Assembly (NCBI GenBank): GCA_009782015.1
Contig: WQUP01000083.1
Coordinates: 1-5,804 of the forward strand
Direction: 5' to 3'
From: Endomicrobiia bacterium
GTDB taxonomy: Bacteria > Elusimicrobiota > Endomicrobiia > Endomicrobiales > Endomicrobiaceae
DNA: 5,804 nucleotides
Positions 4,851-5,804 of this stretch are shown here, in pieces. Both the position numbers and the translations under genes were made by a program. The notes beneath the pieces were generated by a model. It ran no database searches, had not been told where the DNA came from, and saw nothing but the letters and a program-made list of their open reading frames with translations. Each line of letters opens with the position of its first letter. Position 1 is the stretch's first letter.

Positions 4851-4956
4851 GATGCGAAGATGCCGGGATGCAGAGATGCAGGATAACGACTAAAAAATTT
4901 TATGTTTTGCCGTTGCTCCGCATCCCTGCCTCTGTGCATCCCTGCCTCGCCTCTGC
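4851..4956. repeat. Repeat element D: inverted pair of GATGCAGG-type 8-bp arrays
   Basis: The left arm (4851-4882) has four 8-bp units beginning GATGC, then ATAACGAC. The right arm (4917-4948, fading out to 4956) has four units reading GATGCGGA, GAGGCAGG, GATGCACA and GAGGCAGG on the opposite strand. The core carries GCCGTTGC (4909-4916), as element B does (2043-2050). The layout is the same as A to C, but the unit is 8 bp. The element begins at the last base of the rubredoxin stop and ends 8 bp before the nifS-like ATG. Confidence 0.75.
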
Positions 4957-5114
4957 TATATTTTCTCAAACGAATCTTTGCCTACGCCGCAAACCGGACA
5001 CGCCCAATCTGCCGGTATATCTTCAAAAGCCGTTCCCGGAGCTATTGCCGAGTCCGGATCGCCTTTTTCTGGGTCATAAATATAACCGCACGCCGTGCAT
5101 CTCCATTTTTCCAT
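4956..5114 (-). CDS. rd: Rubredoxin
   Basis: A 52-residue one-iron electron-transfer protein, normal in length. The Fe(Cys)4 site is formed by Cys6 and Cys9 (CTACGY) and Cys39 and Cys42 (CPVCG). The aromatic core residues are in place: Trp4, Tyr11, Tyr13, Phe30, Trp37 and Phe49. The DPEKGDPDS loop and [12 protein letters not shown] stretch are typical. It probably carries electrons from an NAD(P)H:rubredoxin reductase, not present here, to the FprA flavodiiron protein encoded further down the same strand. A perfect AGGAGG lies 6 bases before ATG 5114; an in-frame ATG at 5144 would overlap the end of perR and adds a basic extension foreign to the family. It starts 22 bp after the perR stop, so the two are almost certainly co-transcribed. 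Confidence 0.97.
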   Translation of the reverse strand: MEKWRCTACGYIYDPEKGDPDSAIAPGTAFEDIPADWACPVCGVGKDSFEKI

Positions 5115-5120
5115 AACTTT

Positions 5121-5126
5121 CCTCCT
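5121..5126 (-). promoter_or_regulatory. Shine-Dalgarno that fixes the rubredoxin start
   Basis: AGGAGG on the minus strand lies 6 bases before ATG 5114. It selects the 52-residue form over the frame opening at 5144. Confidence 0.85.
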
Positions 5127-5136
5127 TTTGCGCAAC

Positions 5137-5583
5137 CTACTCAAAGATTATGTCGTCATCCGCGTTCGTTTCTTCTTTCGCCGCAACGCCTTTCTTTCTG
5201 CACTCTTTGCATACGCCGTTATAGCATATAAAAATGTCTTTTATTTCGTGACCGTCAATCTCTTTTTGCAAAAGGCCGGTGCATGGCCCGATATCAAAAA
5301 TACTGCCGCACTCGCCGCACATAAAGTGGTAATGAGCTTCCGTATGAGCGTCAAAACGCATCTCTCCGTTTCTGGTATTCATGCACTTTATCATGCCTTC
5401 TTTTGCCAGCTTGTTTACGGTATTATAAACGGTTGTGCGGGATATATGCGGCATATTCTCGCGCACTTTATTAAATATGTCATCGGCAGTAGGATGCAAT
5501 TTAGAGTTTTCTAAGAACTCTAAAATCTTTTTCCTCTGCTGAGTGCATTTTAGGCCTGATGGTAAGTTTTTATTTGTACTCAT
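5137..5583 (-). CDS. perR: PerR-type Fur-family peroxide-responsive repressor
   Basis: A 148-residue Fur-family regulator. The N-terminal winged helix (about 10-75) includes HPTADDIF and the recognition region [17 protein letters not shown]. The dimerisation domain carries the structural zinc cysteines 89, 92, 125 and 128 (CGEC, CKEC). The regulatory-metal residues His30, Asp78, His84, His86 and Asp97 match B. subtilis PerR His37, Asp85, His91, His93 and Asp104 at a constant shift of seven. Asp rather than Glu at the last of these is typical of PerR, not Fur, so metal-catalysed histidine oxidation by peroxide is the likely sensing mode. The tail is acidic. I chose ATG 5583; ATG 5601 is also in frame but would place the promoter-like TATAAT inside the gene. 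Neither start has a clear ribosome site. Likely targets are the adjacent redox and iron genes. Confidence 0.92.
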   Translation of the reverse strand: MSTNKNLPSGLKCTQQRKKILEFLENSKLHPTADDIFNKVRENMPHISRTTVYNTVNKLAKEGMIKCMNTRNGEMRFDAHTEAHYHFMCGECGSIFDIGPCTGLLQKEIDGHEIKDIFICYNGVCKECRKKGVAAKEETNADDDIIFE

Positions 5584-5592
5584 TGCAATTAG

Positions 5593-5621
5593 ATTATACA
5601 TTCTTTTAAAATAAATTTCCA
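5593..5621 (-). promoter_or_regulatory. Possible sigma-70-type promoter for perR
   Basis: On the minus strand, TGGAAA (5621-5616) is followed after exactly 17 bases by a perfect TATAAT (5598-5593). The -35 matches four of six consensus bases. Transcription would begin near 5586, only about three bases before ATG 5583, giving an essentially leaderless message that would fit the lack of a Shine-Dalgarno. The upstream end overlaps the last codons of the preceding membrane gene. Confidence 0.5.
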
Positions 5622-5804
5622 GAAGAACTGAACAAACCGGAATTCATTATTGCGTTAATTTCCGAATAATAACCTTTAATCCGCTGGTAGCTTTTATAAA
5701 AAAGCGCAATAAGAACTGCGCTTATGGCCAAGATTATAAGCGTAACAATTATCTTTTTTTTAAGCGAGTAACTTTTATTTATCCAAATCAACGGAACGGA
5801 AAGA
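5606..5804 (-). CDS. C-terminal part of an unidentified membrane protein, 5' end cut by the window edge
   Basis: The frame is open from the right edge to TAA at 5606-5608 and shows about 65 residues. A basic stretch (SYSLKKK) precedes one strongly hydrophobic segment of about 19 residues (IIVTLIILAISAVLIALFY), followed by a polar tail rich in Tyr, Ser and Asn ending SSSGNLF. By the positive-inside rule the tail would face outward. An in-frame TTG at 5791 could be a start but has no ribosome site, so the gene more likely begins outside the window. It ends 22 bp before the perR start on the same strand. No family is recognised. Confidence 0.6.
   Translation of the reverse strand, partial: LSVPLIWINKSYSLKKKIIVTLIILAISAVLIALFYKSYQRIKGYYSEINAIMNSGLFSSSGNLF

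Noticed and set aside
652..4956. CRISPR array
   Set aside because: The repeats are 7-8 bp direct tandem units without spacers, arranged as inverted pairs; no cas genes are present.
3776..5514. Plus-strand open frames over nifS, rubredoxin and perR (3776-4156, 4395-4610, 4763-5116, 4902-5231, 5095-5514)
   Set aside because: The opposite strand carries genes with full conserved motifs; these are antisense shadows.
5583..5600. PerR-box operator over the perR promoter
   Set aside because: The left half resembles the TTATAAT half-site, but the right half does not match the inverted half, so an operator cannot be claimed.

Overview
The window reads as part of a bacterial chromosome, probably from a strict or facultative anaerobe. 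All ten supported genes lie on the minus strand, so transcription runs from right to left. The gene content is typical of oxygen, peroxide and iron handling in anaerobes: a PerR-type regulator, a rubredoxin, an FprA-type flavodiiron protein, a ferritin, a cysteine-rich small protein and a NifS/NifU iron-sulfur pair. The phylum cannot be fixed from sequence alone. The style of the proteins and the many dispersed palindromes would fit Elusimicrobiota or a similar Gram-negative-type gut or sediment lineage, but this is a weak guess.

Layout in transcription order: a partial membrane protein (5804-5606); perR (5583-5137) with a promoter-like sequence just before it; rubredoxin (5114-4956); repeat element D; a NifS-like protein (4842-3586); repeat element C with a palindrome pair inside it; a NifU/IscU scaffold (3382-2993); palindromic element 2; a 13-cysteine small protein (2844-2605); ferritin (2596-2093); repeat element B; fprA (1978-770); repeat element A and palindromic element 1; a 52-residue membrane protein (486-328); and a DUF4019-like lipoprotein that runs off the left edge. 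No intrinsic terminator is evident on the coding strand, so much of this could be one long transcript or a few overlapping ones.

Functionally, rubredoxin is the usual electron donor to FprA, which reduces O2 or NO to harmless products. Ferritin stores iron that would otherwise drive Fenton chemistry. NifU builds iron-sulfur clusters, and PerR is the expected peroxide-sensing repressor of such genes.

Two things stand out. First, the NifS-like protein keeps its catalytic cysteine but lacks the PLP-binding lysine and the histidine before it (Ser-Val replaces His-Lys), and also lacks the SIRF arginine. It is unlikely to be a normal cysteine desulfurase, although it sits beside an intact scaffold gene. 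Second, four intergenic gaps are filled by inverted pairs of short tandem arrays. Units are 7 bp in three elements and 8 bp in one. They abut or supply stop codons, and a second family of paired palindromes lies inside or beside them. Together these make an unusual, structured intergenic repeat system.
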